Shown: positions 52,997-61,870, numbered from the stretch's first letter. The stretch: 64,000 bases of DNA from Betaproteobacteria bacterium HGW-Betaproteobacteria-7 (GCA_002840765.1 PHCE01000020.1:41493-105492), one strand, 5' to 3'. Numbers and translations: made by a program. Notes: generated by a model from the sequence alone, not told the origin.

Positions 52997-55289
52997 TCGC
53001 GTGCCGACGATGAAACCCGGCCTGACATTGCTGCTGGTGTTCGTCGCCCTATTGGCTACGGCCCCGCCGGCGCAGGCCTCGTTGCCGAAAATTGCCTTGC
53101 CGGAGCGCCCAGCAGTATCCGCAACAAGCGCCGCACCTTCGTTGGCGGAACAACTCGACGAAGCGCGCGCGCAACTTGAACAAGCGCTGGCACTGCGCGA
53201 CCGGCAAGCCATTCAGCACCCGGGGCAGTACCGGCAGGACCTGGTGCTTGACCGGCAGCGCCTGCTCGACTGGCTGGTCGATCTGCAACGGGAAAAGGCC
53301 AAACGCCTCGAAGAATTGGTCACCCTGCGCAACATGGCAGCCGCCTCCATCGACGATGATCCCCTGGTCAAGACCCTGCAGGGGAACCCGCCCTACTCCG
53401 CGCTTCAGGTCGACGCCCTGCGCGACGAGATCGATGGCATGAAGGAAAAGCTGGCGGCTGCCGAAGCCGGTTTCCGTGCCAAGCAGACCGAGATACGCAA
53501 CCTTCAGGATCAGCTGAAGGCCAAGGCCGCCGCCTCACGGCAAGCCAGCGAACGCGTGCTGAGTGCCGGATCGGAGGCGAATGCGGCACGCGCCCGGGAA
53601 GAACTCGAAGTCCTCGACCTCTTCAAACGCGCCACCGAAGTCGAAATCGCCGTCACTGCCCTCGACGAGGAACGCCTGAAAGTGCAGATGTCGTCCTGGC
53701 GCAGCCGCATCGAGGAGATGCAGGCCATCGCCGCCAGAGTCCTGCCCGATCAGAATCTGACCCTGGACGATCTGGCTGCCCAACGGCAACGCGTGAATTC
53801 TGAGCAGATCAAGCTGGCGGCGGAAATGAAGTCAATGCTCAGGCGTAACGCCCAACATCGCGCCGCCCAGGAAAGACACGCCACCAACGACAAGTCGGGC
53901 AGAGCGGACGCCTTCCTGGATATGGCCTTGAAGACCGACAACGCGATCCTCAAGGGACTCGACCACCTGCAGATGCTGAACAGCGTTTCCGGCGATGCCT
54001 GGGAGAAGCGCTATGCCGTGCTGACGAGCAGCGACCCGGAACAACGCCGTTTGGCCCTGGCGACACTGGAGGAACTGGGACGGAAACTGGCGGACTTGCG
54101 CAGCCAGTCGAGTACCCGGCAAGAGGCGCTGCGGACTGAAATCCGCACCCAGCGCATCCGCATCGACAACCTCGCGGGCGATCGCGAGGAACAGGGGCGC
54201 GAGAAGGAAATTCTGGTTCTCCTGCTGCACCAGATGGCGATGGACGAACGCGTGGAACTGGCGGCAGCGCGCCAGGAGAAACAGCTGGCGCGCTGGCTTG
54301 GCGACTTCTCCGATCGCGGTGATCAAGGCTTCCTTGGTAGCGCCAACTGGCTCGGTGAACGCGTCGCGGATGTCGTGAGAAACATTTGGCAGCGCGAGCT
54401 GTTCGTCGCCGAGGATGTCTCGGAGATCGACGGCCGCCAGGTTTCGGTCAAATACGGCATCACCGTCGGCAAGAGCATCGGCCTGGTCGTCGTCTTCTTC
54501 ATCGGTTACTGGCTGCTCGCCCTGGTTTCACGCTTCATCCAGCAGCAGCTGGTGCGCCGGCTCAGGGTCAGCCCCCAGCTCGCCTCGGTGATCCGGCGCT
54601 GGTCGATGATCGCGCTTTCTCTCGCCCTGATCATCCTGCTCCTCAATCTGGCCCGCATTCCGCTCTCGGTTTTCGCCTTCCTCGGCGGTGCCCTGGCCAT
54701 TGGCTTCGGTTTCGGCGCCCAGAACATCATCAAGAATTTCATCAGCGGCCTGATCGTCCTCTTCGAACGCAAAGTCCGGGTCGGCGACGTCGTCGAACTG
54801 GGCGGGGTGACCGGATACGTCACCGCGGTGGACCTGCGGGCGACCACGGTGCGCAGCTTCAACGGCGTCGAGGCGCTGATCCCGAATGCGAATTTCGTCG
54901 AGAACCAGGTCATCAACTGGACCTATTCGAACCGCCGGGTCCGCCGTGAACTGCCCGTGGATATCGCCTACGGGACGGACGTCCATCAGACCGAAGCCCT
55001 GTTTCTCGCGGCCACCGCCGAACACCCCTACGTTCTGAAGGATCCGCTACCCGAAGTCTTTTTCGACGGCTTCGGCGACAGCGCGCTGAAGGTCGTTCTG
55101 GTGTACTGGGTTGAATTCGATGGCGCCAAGGGGCCACGCCGGGTGGACAGTGACCTGCGCCATGACATCTATGGCCGCCTGGCCGCGGCGGGCATTGCCA
55201 TTCCCTTCCCGCAGCGCGAGGTTCTCGTCAGTCTCGCCCAGCCCCTTGCCGTCCGCACCACCGATCCGGAGGCCGGCCATGCTGTATGA
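52986..55289 (+). CDS. MscS-family mechanosensitive channel with long periplasmic coiled coil
   Basis: A 767-residue protein: signal peptide (GLTLLLVFVALLATAPPAQA), then ~430 residues of charged coiled coil in the periplasm (for example EEQIKAAY-like heptads such as KRLEELVTLRNM). Three membrane helices follow near residue 500-600, then the MscS pore and beta domain: FAFLGGALAIGFGFGAQNII, GLIVLFERKVRVGDVVEL, IPNANFVENQVINW. The layout is that of MscK/KefA or YbdG-like large channels that release osmolytes when the membrane is stretched. The ATG at 52986 has AGGAAG upstream and lies inside the end of the HD-GYP gene; its own stop overlaps pqiA1. Confidence 0.9.
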   Translation: MPADRVPTMKPGLTLLLVFVALLATAPPAQASLPKIALPERPAVSATSAAPSLAEQLDEARAQLEQALALRDRQAIQHPGQYRQDLVLDRQRLLDWLVDLQREKAKRLEELVTLRNMAAASIDDDPLVKTLQGNPPYSALQVDALRDEIDGMKEKLAAAEAGFRAKQTEIRNLQDQLKAKAAASRQASERVLSAGSEANAARAREELEVLDLFKRATEVEIAVTALDEERLKVQMSSWRSRIEEMQAIAARVLPDQNLTLDDLAAQRQRVNSEQIKLAAEMKSMLRRNAQHRAAQERHATNDKSGRADAFLDMALKTDNAILKGLDHLQMLNSVSGDAWEKRYAVLTSSDPEQRRLALATLEELGRKLADLRSQSSTRQEALRTEIRTQRIRIDNLAGDREEQGREKEILVLLLHQMAMDERVELAAARQEKQLARWLGDFSDRGDQGFLGSANWLGERVADVVRNIWQRELFVAEDVSEIDGRQVSVKYGITVGKSIGLVVVFFIGYWLLALVSRFIQQQLVRRLRVSPQLASVIRRWSMIALSLALIILLLNLARIPLSVFAFLGGALAIGFGFGAQNIIKNFISGLIVLFERKVRVGDVVELGGVTGYVTAVDLRATTVRSFNGVEALIPNANFVENQVINWTYSNRRVRRELPVDIAYGTDVHQTEALFLAATAEHPYVLKDPLPEVFFDGFGDSALKVVLVYWVEFDGAKGPRRVDSDLRHDIYGRLAAAGIAIPFPQREVLVSLAQPLAVRTTDPEAGHAV

Positions 55290-55923
55290 ACCGGCGCCAA
55301 TGATGGCGGATGACCCGGCGCTGATCGCCTGCCGGGAGTGCGACCTGCTCGTCCGCCCGGCGGCTGCGTCGGCATCCCCGCAGGCCAGCGCCCTCTGCCC
55401 GCGCTGCGGCGCCCTGCTCTACCGCTGCAGCGGCAACAGCCTGGAAAACACCCTGGCCCTCGCCTGCGCCGCCCTGGTGCTGCTGATCATCGCCAACGCC
55501 TTTCCCGTCGTCAGTCTGGACATCCAGGGCCAGCGCCTCGACGCCACGGTCTTCGGTGCCGCCCTGCAGCTCTGGCGGGAGGACATGCCGGCCGTGGCGC
55601 TGCTGGTGCTGGCGACGACGAGCCTGATCCCATTTCTCGAGATCGGCAGCGTCATCTGGCTGACCCTGCCGCTGTTGTACGGCCGGCGGCCAGCGGGCTT
55701 CGCCCGGGTCTTCCGCGCCCTGCAGGGGGCCCATCCGTGGGCGATGGTCGAGGTGTTCATACTTGGCATCCTGGTCTCGCTGGTCAAACTCGCACACCTG
55801 GCCGACGTACTGCCCGGCCCGGCCATGTTGGGCTTCGCCTTGCTGATGCTGGTGCTGGCGGCCATCAGTTCCATCATCGAGCCGCGGGCGCTGTGGCAGG
55901 CCTGGGAAGAGGCGCGGGAATGA
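55279..55923 (+). CDS. pqiA: PqiA-like membrane protein, first half (PqiA1)
   Basis: A 214-residue inner-membrane protein corresponding to one half of E. coli PqiA (417 residues). A zinc-ribbon-like pair CRECD and CPRCG lies at the N-terminus. About four membrane helices follow (LACAALVLLIIANAFPVVSL; VALLVLATTSLIPFLEIGSV; WAMVEVFILGILVSLVKL; AMLGFALLMLVLAAISSI). Pqi proteins build a lipid-transport bridge between the inner and outer membranes. The ATG at 55279 follows GGAGGCC and overlaps the MscS gene by 11 bases; its stop overlaps the next gene by four. Confidence 0.9.
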   Translation: MLYEPAPMMADDPALIACRECDLLVRPAAASASPQASALCPRCGALLYRCSGNSLENTLALACAALVLLIIANAFPVVSLDIQGQRLDATVFGAALQLWREDMPAVALLVLATTSLIPFLEIGSVIWLTLPLLYGRRPAGFARVFRALQGAHPWAMVEVFILGILVSLVKLAHLADVLPGPAMLGFALLMLVLAAISSIIEPRALWQAWEEARE

Positions 55924-56552
55924 CGACCGTTCAGGCCGCCGCCCTCGGCAAGGCCGAATGCCCGACTTGCGGGCAGCTCGGCTCGCCAGCCGAACATCCC
56001 GCCTGCCGGCGTTGCGGGACGCTACTCCATTTGCGCAAGCCGAATAGCCTGCAGCGCAGCTGGGCCTTGCTGATTGCCGCCTTTGTGCTGTACCTGCCGG
56101 CCAACCTGTTGCCGATCATGGAAACCCATTCCCTGTTCGGCCCGCAGAAAGACACGATCATGAGCGGCGTCGTCTATCTCTGGAGCAGCGGTTCCTGGAT
56201 TCTGGCGCTGGTCGTCTTCGTCGCCAGCGTCGCCGTGCCGCTGCTCAAGCTGGTGTCGCTGACCCTGCTGCTGATCAGCGTCCAGCGCCGCTGGCAGCAC
56301 CAGCCGCTGCAGCGCGCCAAGCTCTATCGCTTCCTCGAGCTGATTGGCCGCTGGTCCATGCTCGACGTCTTCGTCGTGACCATCCTGGTCACCCTGGTCC
56401 AGGTGCAGACCCTGGCCACCATTCATCCCGGCCCCGGCGTTCTCGCCTTCGCCGCCGTCGTCATCCTCAGCATGCTGGCGACCATGGCCTTTGAACCGCG
56501 CCTGATCTGGGATGCGGTCGACAACTCCCCGCGCAAGGAAATCAATCCATGA
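55920..56552 (+). CDS. pqiA: PqiA-like membrane protein, second half (PqiA2)
   Basis: A 210-residue homologue of the preceding protein and of the other half of PqiA. The N-terminal zinc-ribbon-like pairs are CPTCG and CRRCG. Motifs: RSWALLIAAFVLYLPANLLPIMET, GSWILALVVFVASVAVPLLKL, SMLDVFVVTILVTLVQV and VLAFAAVVILSMLATMAFEP. E. coli has both halves in one chain; here they are separate and translationally coupled (ATGA overlaps at both ends). The two probably form a heterodimer that anchors PqiB in the inner membrane. Confidence 0.9.
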   Translation: MTTVQAAALGKAECPTCGQLGSPAEHPACRRCGTLLHLRKPNSLQRSWALLIAAFVLYLPANLLPIMETHSLFGPQKDTIMSGVVYLWSSGSWILALVVFVASVAVPLLKLVSLTLLLISVQRRWQHQPLQRAKLYRFLELIGRWSMLDVFVVTILVTLVQVQTLATIHPGPGVLAFAAVVILSMLATMAFEPRLIWDAVDNSPRKEINP

Positions 56553-58099
56553 CCAACGATATTCCCGAAGCCCGGACGGTGCCCCGTCTCCGTTCGCCGA
56601 TCAGCCTGATCTGGATCGTCCCCCTGATCGCCGTGCTGATCGGCCTGGGTCTGGCCGTCAATGCCGTCCTGCAACGCGGCCCGCAGATCGAACTGCAATT
56701 TGCCTCGGCCGAAGGGCTGGAAGCCAACAAGACCCGGGTCAAGTACAAGGACGTGATGATCGGCACGGTCAGCGCCATCTCCCTGGCCGAAGACGATCAC
56801 TCGGTCAAGGTTGCCGTGCAAATGGACAAGGGCGCCGCCAAGCTCCTGGTGGACGACAGTCGGTTCTGGGTAGTCCGCCCGCGCATTGCGGCTGGCGGCG
56901 TATCGGGCCTGAGCACCCTGCTCTCGGGCGCCTACATCGCCCTTGATCCGGGAAAATCGAGCACCACCACGCGCGAATTCGTCGGCCTGGAAGCGCCACC
57001 ACTGGTCGTCGGCGACATGCCTGGCCGGCAATTCGTGCTCGCCGCCGATGACCTGGGTTCACTCGACATCGGCGCGCCCGTCTATTTCCGGCACATTGCC
57101 GTTGGTCGGGTGGTCGGCTATGCCCTGCGCCCGGACGGCAAGGGCGTCGATATCCGCGTTTTCGTCGATGCCCCCTACGACCGCTTCGTGACGACGGCAA
57201 CGCGCTTCTGGCACGCCAGCGGCATCGACCTGTCGGTGGGCGCCGACGGGATGAAGCTGGAAATGCAGTCGCTGCTGAGCCTGGCGGCCGGCGGCATTGC
57301 CTTTGCCGGCGGCGATAGCGATGACGCTGAAGCCCAGGAAGCTGCCCGGTTCACCCTCTTTGCCGACCAGACGGCGGCCTTCCGCCAGCTGGACAGCATC
57401 GTGCAGAAATACGTCCTCGTCTTCAACGAGTCGGTCCGCGGCCTCACCGTCGGCGCCCCGGTGGATTTCCGCGGCCTGATCGCCGGCGAGGTGTCGCGCA
57501 TCGATCTCGATCTCAATGGCGGCCGCGGCGACTTCGCGATGGCCGTCGAAATCAATCTCTATCCGGAACGCTTCGCCCGCCAGACACGCAGCCGCCCGGT
57601 CTCCGTGCCGACGCCCCAGGCCATCCGGAAAATCCTCGACGGCATGGTGGCCAAGGGTCTCCGTGCCCAGATGCGCAGCGGCAACCTGCTCACCGGCCAG
57701 CGCTATGTGGCCCTGGAATTCTTCCCGAAAACCAAGGGCGCCAGCATCCACTGGAACCGGCCGACCCCCGAGCTGCCGACCCAGCCGGGCAGTCTCGACT
57801 CCCTGCAGGAGCAATTGCTGGCCGTCGTCGAAGCCTTGCAGGGCACGCTGAAGCGCACCGACAGCCTGATCGAACATATTGACCGCGATGTCGTGCCGGA
57901 AATCGCCCCCACCCTGCGCGATGCACGCGCCACCCTGGACCGTGCCAACGCCGTCCTCGCCAGCGACGCCCCGCTGCAAGCGGAAATGCGCGACACCCTG
58001 CGCGAAGTCGGACGCGCCGCCAGCTCCGTGCGCAACCTCGCCGACCTCCTCGAACAACAACCGCAAGCCCTCCTCACCGGAAGAAAGGCCAACCAATGA
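56549..58099 (+). CDS. pqiB: PqiB, MCE-domain lipid-transport tunnel
   Basis: A 516-residue protein with one N-terminal membrane helix (LIWIVPLIAVLIGLGLAVN) and three consecutive MCE (MlaD-like) domains, starting near LQFASAEGLEANKTRVKYKDV, FVLAADDLGSLDIGAPVYFRHI and YVLVFNESVRGLTVGAPVDFRG. A C-terminal helical stretch (SLDSLQEQLLAVVEALQG) fits the needle of E. coli PqiB. It should form a hexameric tunnel that carries lipids across the periplasm. The length (E. coli 546) is near normal. ATGA overlaps tie it to pqiA2 and pqiC. Confidence 0.93.
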   Translation: MTNDIPEARTVPRLRSPISLIWIVPLIAVLIGLGLAVNAVLQRGPQIELQFASAEGLEANKTRVKYKDVMIGTVSAISLAEDDHSVKVAVQMDKGAAKLLVDDSRFWVVRPRIAAGGVSGLSTLLSGAYIALDPGKSSTTTREFVGLEAPPLVVGDMPGRQFVLAADDLGSLDIGAPVYFRHIAVGRVVGYALRPDGKGVDIRVFVDAPYDRFVTTATRFWHASGIDLSVGADGMKLEMQSLLSLAAGGIAFAGGDSDDAEAQEAARFTLFADQTAAFRQLDSIVQKYVLVFNESVRGLTVGAPVDFRGLIAGEVSRIDLDLNGGRGDFAMAVEINLYPERFARQTRSRPVSVPTPQAIRKILDGMVAKGLRAQMRSGNLLTGQRYVALEFFPKTKGASIHWNRPTPELPTQPGSLDSLQEQLLAVVEALQGTLKRTDSLIEHIDRDVVPEIAPTLRDARATLDRANAVLASDAPLQAEMRDTLREVGRAASSVRNLADLLEQQPQALLTGRKANQ

Positions 58100-58686
58100 A
58101 GATCGCTACCCTGCTGGCGTGCATGACCGCCATCGCTACCCTCGGCGCCTGCGCCAGCGCGCCCCCCGCCCGCCACGTCACTCTCGACGACAACCGCCCA
58201 CCGGTGTCCCGCGCGGCGCTGACGCCCGCCATCGCCGTCGGCCGCACCAACGTCCCCGACCTCGTCGACCGTCCCCAACTGGTACTGCGCACCGAGGGCA
58301 ACCAGGTGACCTTGAGCGAGCAATACCGCTGGGCCGAACCCTTGCGCCGGGAAATTCCCCGCCTCATCGCCAGCGATCTGGGCGAACTGCTCGACTCCAG
58401 CCGCGTCGCTGCCCTGGCCGCTGAAGAGGCGGGATTCCCCGTCGATTTCAAGCTGACGCTGGACTTCCAGCAACTCGATGCCGTCGTCGATCAGGGCGTC
58501 GATGTCGATGTGCTGTGGCGCCTGGAACACCGCAACGGCACCTCCTTCGTCGGTCGCAGCAGCTTCCGCCAGCCGCTGGCTGAGCCGGCGGCCGAACACA
58601 CCGCCCTGGTTGCCGCCCACCGCTCGGCCGTCCGCCGCGTGGCTAGCGACATCGCAAAAAAAATCGCCGCCTGGCCAAACCGTTGA
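58096..58686 (+). CDS. pqiC: PqiC, outer-membrane lipoprotein of the Pqi system
   Basis: A 196-residue lipoprotein (lipobox ATLGACA, Cys near 19). The rest is an ABC-type-transport auxiliary (DUF330/PqiC) fold: IAVGRTNVPDLVDRPQLVLR, QYRWAEPLRREIPRLIASDL and LTLDFQQLDAVVDQGVDVDV. In E. coli PqiC sits at the outer membrane and caps the PqiB needle. It is the last gene of the operon that begins at 51716. No terminator hairpin is obvious in the 39 bases before the next gene. Confidence 0.9.
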   Translation: MKIATLLACMTAIATLGACASAPPARHVTLDDNRPPVSRAALTPAIAVGRTNVPDLVDRPQLVLRTEGNQVTLSEQYRWAEPLRREIPRLIASDLGELLDSSRVAALAAEEAGFPVDFKLTLDFQQLDAVVDQGVDVDVLWRLEHRNGTSFVGRSSFRQPLAEPAAEHTALVAAHRSAVRRVASDIAKKIAAWPNR

Positions 58687-58725
58687 AACCCGCCAGCGCC
58701 AAATAATCCTTTCTGGAGAAATGAC

Positions 58726-61005
58726 ATGTTGAAGAACGCCGAATCCTCCCCGGCCAAGAGCCAGGACAAATCCCAGGCAATGAACCGCTGGCTGGCCGCA
58801 TTGCCCGCACCCGCCAAGGCATCCAGCGAGTACCTGATCGATGTCGCGCAGCGCAACATCCTGTTCTGGGATCTGTTGCGCCAGCGCAGCGAGCAGTACT
58901 ACGCGTACAAGGCCCAGGACCTGCCGCACGTCCTCACGTTCGAGGCCGAACTGGTGCTCGATGCCCGCACTTTCGACCGGCCGGTGAACTACCTGCTGGC
59001 CCGCATCCTGCCGCCTGCAGGCGTCGTCATCGATCCGCAGAAGCGCCCCTTCATCGTCGTCGACCCGCGCGCCGGGCACGGCCCGGGCATCGGCGGCTTC
59101 AAGGCCGACAGCGAGTTGGGCGTCGCCATGCAGGCTGGTCATCCGTGCTATTTCGTCGGCTTCACGCCGGACCCGATGCCGGGACAGACCATCGAGGACG
59201 TCATGCACGCCGAAGCGGTGTTCATCGAAGAAGTCATCGCCCGCCATCCGCAGGCCGATGGCAAGCCTTGCATCATCGGCAATTGCCAGGCGGGCTGGGC
59301 AGTGATGATGCTCGCCGCGACGCGGCCGGAACTGTGCGGTCCGCTGATCATCCCGGGCTCGCCGATTTCCTACTGGGCCGGCATCGAAGGCAAGAGCCCG
59401 ATGCGCTATTCCGGCGGCCTGCTCGGCGGTAGCTGGCTGACGGCGCTGTCCAGCGACCTCGGCAACGGCAAATTCGATGGCGGCCATCTGGTCCGCAACT
59501 TCGAGAATCTCAACCCGGCCAACACGCTGTGGGGCAAGCAGTACGACATCTGGGCGAACGTCGATAACGGGGGCGGACGTTACCTGGAGTTCGAAAAATG
59601 GTGGGGTGGCCACGTCAATATGAATGCCGAAGAGATCCAGTGGATTGTCGACAACCTGTTCGTCGGCAACCGGCTGGCGACGGCCGAACTGCTCACCCAG
59701 GCCGGCGAACGCATCGATCTGCGCAAAATCTGCTCACCGATCGTCTGCTTCTGCTCGCACGGCGACGACATCACCCCGCCACCGCAAGCCCTCGGCTGGA
59801 TCGTCGACCTTTATGCGACGGACGACGACATCCGCGCCTGCGGCCAGACCATCGTCTATGCGCTGCACGACAATGCCGGCCACCTCGGCATCTTCGTTTC
59901 CGGCAACGTCGCCCGCAAGGAGCACCAGGAATTTGCGTCCAACATCGACCTGATCGACGTTCTGCCGCCGGGGCTGTACGAAGCGGTGATGACGCCGCGG
60001 ACGTCCGACGATGCCAACCCCCATCTGATCGACGGCGACTGGATCGTCCGCTTCGAGCCGCGCCGGCTCGACGACATCCGCGACATCGTCCAGCCCAGCC
60101 TCGACAACGAGCGCCGCTTTGCCACGGTGCGCCGTCTTTCCGAAATCAACCTCGGGCTCTATCGCAGCTTCCTGCAGCCCTTGGTCAAGGCGATCGCCAG
60201 CGAACCCGCCGCCGACTGGCAGCGCAAGCTCAACCCATCGGAACTGCCTTATGAATTGTTCTCCGAGAAAAATCCGCTGATGCGCCCGCTGGCGCAAATG
60301 GCCGAAGGGGTTCGCGCCCAGCGTATCCCGGCGGCGCCGGACAATCCGTTCCTGGAATGGCAGGCAGCGGTATCCGAAGTCATGCTCACCGGGCTGAATG
60401 GCTGGCGTGACATGCGCAACACCCTGGTCGAACAGACTTTCCTGATGACTTTCGGTTCCCCCCTGCTGCAAGCCATGACCGGCCTGCTCGCCAGCGACGA
60501 AAGTCCGCGCCGGCGGCCCGGCAATGAACCGGAACGCACTGCCTACATTGAGGAACGCATCCAGGACCTGCTGGCCCGAATCGCCGATGGCGGCCCGCGT
60601 GAGGCCGTCATCCGCAGCCTGGGCTACATCGGCATGGGCAGCACCGGCGTCGATGAGCGTACCTTCAATCAATTGGTCCAGATGCGTGCCCGCTATGGCG
60701 AAATGAGCCTGGCGGATTTCAAGGAACTGGTGCGCGAGCAATATTTCTCGCTGCTGCTGAACGAAGAAGCCGCGCTCGCCGCCATCCCGGCCATGCTGCC
60801 AACCGACAGCGCCGTCCGCGACGAACTGCTGGCGGACATCCGGCGCACGGTCAGCGCTGCCGGCAGCCTCGGCACCGAAGAACTCCGCCGTCTGGAGACG
60901 ATCGAAGCGCTGTTCATGGGTACGGAGAAGCCTGCCCCACGCGTCAAAAAATCCCGGCCGGCCAAAGTTAAGGAAAGGGCTGAAAAATCCGTCATCCCCG
61001 CGTAG
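58726..61005 (+). CDS. DUF3141 protein, PHA-synthase-like alpha/beta hydrolase
   Basis: A 759-residue protein of the DUF3141 family. The N-terminal ~450 residues have a hydrolase fold like class I PHA synthase: VVDPRAGHGPGIGGF, nucleophile elbow GNCQAGW with cysteine as in PHA synthases, acid in CSHGDDITPP and His in DNAGHLGIFVSG. The C-terminal ~300 residues are helical and not shared with PhaC (RNTLVEQTFLMTFGSP, EERIQDLLARIADGG). The protein ends with basic residues. The last codons (VIPA and the stop) are supplied by a repeated palindrome at 60991. The ribosome site is CTGGAGAAATGAC. The role is unconfirmed; hydroxyacyl-CoA or polyester turnover is a guess. Confidence 0.85.
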   Translation: MLKNAESSPAKSQDKSQAMNRWLAALPAPAKASSEYLIDVAQRNILFWDLLRQRSEQYYAYKAQDLPHVLTFEAELVLDARTFDRPVNYLLARILPPAGVVIDPQKRPFIVVDPRAGHGPGIGGFKADSELGVAMQAGHPCYFVGFTPDPMPGQTIEDVMHAEAVFIEEVIARHPQADGKPCIIGNCQAGWAVMMLAATRPELCGPLIIPGSPISYWAGIEGKSPMRYSGGLLGGSWLTALSSDLGNGKFDGGHLVRNFENLNPANTLWGKQYDIWANVDNGGGRYLEFEKWWGGHVNMNAEEIQWIVDNLFVGNRLATAELLTQAGERIDLRKICSPIVCFCSHGDDITPPPQALGWIVDLYATDDDIRACGQTIVYALHDNAGHLGIFVSGNVARKEHQEFASNIDLIDVLPPGLYEAVMTPRTSDDANPHLIDGDWIVRFEPRRLDDIRDIVQPSLDNERRFATVRRLSEINLGLYRSFLQPLVKAIASEPAADWQRKLNPSELPYELFSEKNPLMRPLAQMAEGVRAQRIPAAPDNPFLEWQAAVSEVMLTGLNGWRDMRNTLVEQTFLMTFGSPLLQAMTGLLASDESPRRRPGNEPERTAYIEERIQDLLARIADGGPREAVIRSLGYIGMGSTGVDERTFNQLVQMRARYGEMSLADFKELVREQYFSLLLNEEAALAAIPAMLPTDSAVRDELLADIRRTVSAAGSLGTEELRRLETIEALFMGTEKPAPRVKKSRPAKVKERAEKSVIPA

Positions 61006-61019
61006 GCGGGGATCCAGAA
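60991..61019. repeat. intergenic palindromic repeat unit overlapping a stop codon
   Basis: GTCATCCCCGCGTAGGCGGG and the following bases form an 8-bp perfect stem (ATCCCCGC at 60994-61001, GCGGGGAT at 61006-61013) with loop GTAG. The motif 'cgtcatccccgcgnaggcggggatccag' is a well-known dispersed repeat in many proteobacterial genomes. Here the loop's TAG is the stop codon of the DUF3141 gene. Confidence 0.75.
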
Positions 61020-61039
61020 CCTTGAGTCTTCTGATAGGG

Positions 61040-61066
61040 GTAGGAAAGGGCACTCGCCCTTCCCTC
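61040..61066. repeat. hairpin GGAAAGGGC/GCCCTTCC downstream of the DUF3141 gene
   Basis: GGAAAGGGC-ACTC-GCCCTTCC forms an imperfect stem after the palindromic repeat. It lies in the ~200-bp gap before the NemR-type gene. It lacks a T-run, so it may act as a weak terminator or be part of the dispersed repeat. Coordinates are approximate. Confidence 0.4.
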
Positions 61067-61174
61067 ACCCGGCCAAGGCAGAGCACTCTCTGAAAGTCGC
61101 CTGCTCCTTCGTCGGTAGCCCCACTCTGAACAACGGACTTGACCTGGAAGGTAAAGCCTATTTTTACCAACAAC

Positions 61175-61189
61175 TAGACGACTGGTCTA
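61175..61189. promoter_or_regulatory. NemR-type operator 1
   Basis: TAGACGACTGGTCTA is an inverted repeat (TAGAC-N5-GTCTA) 22-36 bases upstream of the TetR gene. It matches the box known for E. coli NemR (TAGACC-N4-GGTCTA) in all but one position. A second copy precedes the reductase gene at 61856. Confidence 0.8.
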
Positions 61190-61210
61190 TTTTATGAAAA
61201 GATGCGGCAC

Positions 61211-61795
61211 ATGAACACTCGTCACGACAACACGCGCCAGCACATTCTCGACACCGGTCTCGGCATTTTTGCCGGGAAGGGCTTCGCCAGCGTCGGTCTG
61301 AACGAATTGCTGAAGGCCGCGGGCGTGCCGAAGGGCTCGTTCTATCACTATTTCGAATCCAAGGAAGACTACGGCAAGGCCCTGCTCGAGGATTACTTCG
61401 AGCGCTATCTGGCCGATATCGACAGTCTGTTTGCGCTCGAGTCAGCATCGGGTCATGAGCGCCTGATGCGCTACTGGCAGCGCTGGCTGGACAAGCAGTG
61501 CACTGAATGCGCCGAGCAGAAATGCTTGGTCGTCAAGCTCGCCGCCGAAGTCTCCGATCTGTCGGACACCATGCGCCTGACCTTGCGCGAAGGCACCGAC
61601 CGCATCGTGGACCAGATTGCCAGGGTCATCGAAAGCGGCGTCGCCGATGCCTCGTTGCCAGCGCTTGAGGCCCGGCCGACGGCGCAGCTGCTCTATCAGC
61701 TCTGGCTTGGCGCCAGCCTGCTCGGCAAGCTGCACCGCAACAGCCAGTCCCTCGAAAATGCTATGCGCTTTACCAGACAGTTGCTGACACCTTGA
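61211..61795 (+). CDS. nemR: NemR-like TetR repressor
   Basis: A 194-residue TetR protein closely like E. coli NemR, the electrophile/hypochlorite-sensing repressor of the N-ethylmaleimide reductase gene. DNA-binding part: NTRQHILDTGLGIFAGKGFAS and KAAGVPKGSFYHYFESKE. The segment EQKCLVVKLAAEVSDLSD matches NemR around Cys106 (GCLTVKLSAEVCDLS), so the redox-sensing cysteine is kept. The ATG at 61211 is chosen by similarity to NemR; an in-frame ATG lies three codons upstream and neither has a good ribosome site. The operator at 61175 implies autoregulation. Confidence 0.9.
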   Translation: MNTRHDNTRQHILDTGLGIFAGKGFASVGLNELLKAAGVPKGSFYHYFESKEDYGKALLEDYFERYLADIDSLFALESASGHERLMRYWQRWLDKQCTECAEQKCLVVKLAAEVSDLSDTMRLTLREGTDRIVDQIARVIESGVADASLPALEARPTAQLLYQLWLGASLLGKLHRNSQSLENAMRFTRQLLTP

Positions 61796-61815
61796 ATCAT
61801 TGAACATCCGACCAC

Positions 61816-61843
61816 AGGCCGCATGCTGTTGCGGCCTCTTTTT
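61816..61843 (+). terminator. Rho-independent terminator after the nemR-like gene
   Basis: AGGCCGCA (61816-61823) pairs with TGCGGCCT (61830-61837), followed by CTTTTT. It separates the regulator from the reductase gene, which then needs its own promoter. Confidence 0.85.
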
Positions 61844-61855
61844 AACCTGAATTCA

Positions 61856-61870
61856 TAGACGACCGGTCTA
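61856..61870. promoter_or_regulatory. NemR-type operator 2
   Basis: TAGACGACCGGTCTA differs from the copy at 61175 in one base. It lies 33-47 bases before the ATG of the reductase gene, so the repressor should control both genes. Confidence 0.8.
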
